Source: Cyclina sinensis (Eukaryota > Mollusca > Bivalvia > Venerida > Veneridae). Taken from it: 64,000 nt of DNA. A program made the position numbers and the translations under genes. The DNA lies in NCBI GenBank assembly GCA_012932295.1, contig JAAONU010000013.1, forward strand, positions 1,720,603 through 1,784,602. Reading direction: 5' to 3'. This document shows, one piece after another, positions 61,390 through 64,000 of the stretch (position 1 is the first letter of the stretch; each line of letters begins with the position of its first letter). The notes under the pieces are model-generated. The model did not search any database. It was not told where the DNA came from and was given only the letters and a program-made list of their open reading frames with translations.

Positions 61390-62712
61390 TGCGTATACTC
61401 TAAAAGTCAGTATATCTGTTGCTTCTTGTCTATATAGTAATATAACATAACTTTAAATGTGTATTGTCTAAAAACCAGTGTATCTGTTGATTTTTGTATA
61501 TATATCAATATAATTTAAGTTAATATGCCTATTGTCAAAAAGCCGGTGTATCTGTTGATTTTTTGTCTATATGGTAATCAAGAATAAGTTTAAATGAATA
61601 TTGTCTAAAAGCAAGTTTATCTGTTGATTTTTGTCAATAAAGTAATAAAGTATAAGTTAAAAAGCCAGTTTATCTGTTGATTTTTGTCTATATAGTAATA
61701 TAGTATAAGTTTAAATGAGTATTGTTTAAAGGCCAATTTATCTGTTGATTTTGTCTAAATTGTAATTTAGTATAAGCCAAAGGCAGTATATATGTTGATT
61801 TTAGTCTTTATAGTAATATAGTATAAGTCTTAATTATTATTCTCTAAAAGCCAGTGAATCTGTTGATTTCTGTCTATAGAGGAATATCGTATATGTTAAG
61901 AGTCAGTATATCTGTTGATTTTAATCTGCATAGTTTAACATTATCAGTTTAAATGAGGTTTGTCTAAAAGCCAGTTTATCTGTTGATTTTTATCTAAATA
62001 ATGATATAGTATAAGTTAAAAGCCAGTATATCTGCTGATTTTAGTCTATATAGTTATATAATATAAGTCTTAAAGAGTGTTGTCTAAAAGCCAGTGTATC
62101 TGTTAATTTTTGTCTACATGGTAATATAGTATAAGTTAAAATGAGTATTGTCTAAAACCAGTGTATCTGTTGATTTATGTCCATAAAGTTATGAAGTATA
62201 ACTTTAAATGAGTATTGTCTAAAACCCTGTTTGTCTGTTATTTTTTGTCTATATAGTAATATAACATAAGTTTAAATGCGTATTGTCTAAAAGTCAGTGT
62301 ATCTGCTGAGTTTAATCTGTATTGTATTATAGTATAATTTTAAATGAGTATTTTCTATAAACCAGTTTATCTGTTGATTTTTGTCTATATATTGATATAC
62401 TATTAGTTTAAAGGCAGTATATCTGTTGATTTTAACCTGTATAGTAATATTATATAAGTTTAAATGAGTATTGCCTAAAAACCAGTTTATTTGATGATTT
62501 TGTCTATATAGTGATACAGTATAAGTTAAAATGCCTATCGTCTAAAAGCCAGATTATCTGTTGATGTTTGTCTATAATAGAAATATTGTATACGTTTAAA
62601 TTCCTATTGTCTAAAACCAGTTTATCTGCTGATTTCTGTCTATATAGTCATATAGTATAAGTTTAAATGAGTATTCTCTTAAAGTCAGTGTATCTGTTGA
62701 TTTTTGTATATA
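61390..62712 (+). repeat. Degenerate satellite array, unit about 69 bp with a shorter variant
   Basis: About twenty copies built from TATCTGTTGATTTTTGTCTA, TATAGTAATATAGTATAAGT, TTAAATGAGTATTGTCTAAA and AGCCAGT. A shorter unit lacking TTTAAATGAGTATTGTC alternates irregularly. Divergence between copies is high, so the array is old. Confidence 0.9.
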
Positions 62713-63022
62713 TGTGCTCAATGTATGTTCACTGCATGTTCAATGTATGTTTGGCGTATGTCCCTTGAATGTTCAATGAAGGTTCGGTGTATGTTCAGTG
62801 TATGTTCAACGTATGTTCAATGAATGTTCAGCGTAAGTTCAGCTTATGTTCAGCGTATGTTCAATGTATGTTCAGTGTATGTTTAAGGTATGTTCGACGA
62901 TGGTTCCGTGTATGTTAAGCTTATGTTCAGCTTATGTTCGGTGTATGTTCAGCGTTTGTTCAGTGTATGTCAAATATATGTTCAGTGTATGTTCAACGTA
63001 AGTTCGGCGTATGTTCCGTGAA
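62712..63022 (+). repeat. 11-bp minisatellite, about 28 copies
   Basis: The unit GTATGTTCAGT and variants (GTATGTTCAAC, GTATGTTCAAT, TTATGTTCAGC) run in phase with an 11-bp period. It starts directly after the 69-bp array ends. Confidence 0.92.
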
Positions 63023-64000
63023 TGTCCAGAAATCATGTAGTTTTAAAAGTTACGGAGACTTTTTTCAGTTTCAGTATGGATGGAAATGAAAACACCTCCT
63101 CAAGTAAACGTGTACATTTAATTCATAACTGTGCCGGTCAAAAAGGGTTTCTACCATATTCCATTTTACTAAGGAGTAAAACTTTTTTCACATTGAATAT
63201 ATATACTTTATAGTATTGGTAATGTTTGTTTTTGTAGGAGTACACAACAATAGAATTTTTTAAATTTGCAGTGTCACTTTGGCCAGTAATAGAACGTTCA
63301 GACGTGGCCAATAAAGGGTTCTGTAGACATAAATCTGACAACTTTGATGATAGCATTACACTAGAAAATCATCATAATTAAAGTTTTACGAATTTTGTGT
63401 TTAGAAGTCCATATGCTTCCTTAGATATTTCTTTGTAAAACATATGACCCTAAGGGCGGTTGAAATAAGGGCTCAAGAGGTGAACAATCTGAGAAAAGTC
63501 TCATGCAAACATGAAGATTGATCAAAGATCTATTCTTTGTTCAAGGCAATTGAGATTTAAAATATTTGCTATATTTCCCTATAAAGTATATGTACTTAAT
63601 CTTCTGGTGGGGCCAATGACAACTTTATTAGATGTTAACAAGAGAGTTATGATGGGCCTAAATTGCTCATTTGTGTATAAATGTTCAAAGACACAAGTGT
63701 AATGTAATGTATATATTTTCAAACTAAAAGAAGGAATTAGACAATGCCCCATCCCAGACTGGAGCATATTATGACCCATGGACAAAGTTTGGAAATCTTG
63801 GTTGGTTCACGAGACAAAGCGTCATGCAGACTTTCGCAGGCTTTTGATTTCGGACAGGAAGAGTTTGAGAGATTTCCTTTTATTTTTCTATGTAAATAAT
63901 GTGTCTATCCTGGAGATGGATACAATAATGACTCCATGGACGTACTTTAAAAAGAATCTCGGTAATCATTAACTAGACAATGCTACAAACTAAATCTCAG
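63023..64000. other. Window end: intergenic DNA with a dispersed-family end
   Basis: At about 63639-63675 TAACAAGAGAGTTATGATGG followed by GCCTAAATTGCTCATTTGTG is a decayed family end in the opposite orientation to the other copies. No gene recognised. Confidence 0.5.

Overview
The window is animal nuclear DNA. Genes are split by GT-AG introns, intergenic sequence is AT-rich, and transposon and satellite content is heavy. The repeat types point to a bivalve mollusc: tRNA-derived SINEs, foldback and hairpin elements, and above all a dispersed family ending in AACAAGAGGGCCATGATGGC or its complement, which I associate with bivalve genomes. That placement is inference. No search was run, and every coordinate was read by eye.

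There are four cellular gene candidates. (1) A complete ubiquitin-activating enzyme E1 (UBA1), plus strand, with 26 coding exons from 4380 to 23564 and a probable untranslated first exon near 4193-4244. Its joined exons give 1,076 residues and all introns are GT-AG. Its introns hold SINEs, a 146-bp minisatellite inside a DNA-transposon-like element, and a member of the dispersed family. (2) A secreted 155-residue protein with four EF-hands, plus strand, five exons, 28536-30861. (3) An intronless ORF for an unrecognised basic coiled-coil protein, 35691-36449. (4) An intronless rhodopsin-class GPCR, 47693-48649, with no DRY motif.

The rest is mostly mobile and repeated DNA. Positions 1640-2950 hold a decayed LINE. 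Positions 5094-5837 hold a short element flanked by TTTAA. Positions 24423-27291 are dispersed-family elements. Positions 31005-31510 are a 41-bp array after the EF-hand gene. Positions 38180-39722 are a long minisatellite. Positions 40071-45860 hold hairpin elements, a 940-bp foldback transposon with a 6-bp target duplication, a diverged inverted-repeat pair containing a nested palindrome, and a LINE fragment. Positions 50108-59677 are a nested stack: a dispersed-family element split by a 7.6-kb TIR-bounded insertion that itself carries an almost intact LINE (54504-58964, minus). Positions 61390-63020 are two consecutive satellite arrays.

The most interesting observations are these. The 146-bp minisatellite in UBA1 intron 10 carries four copies of a 15-mer one base from the classic vitellogenin estrogen response element. 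The UBA1 N-terminus appears to keep the layout behind the two human isoforms: a basic nuclear-signal-like stretch, a weak first start and a strong conserved internal start. A tandem duplication copies the 3' splice site of UBA1 exon 8. The LINE has ORF1 and ORF2 in one frame, separated by a single TAG. The foldback element has alternating arms. I found no rRNA genes, functional tRNA genes or CRISPR arrays.
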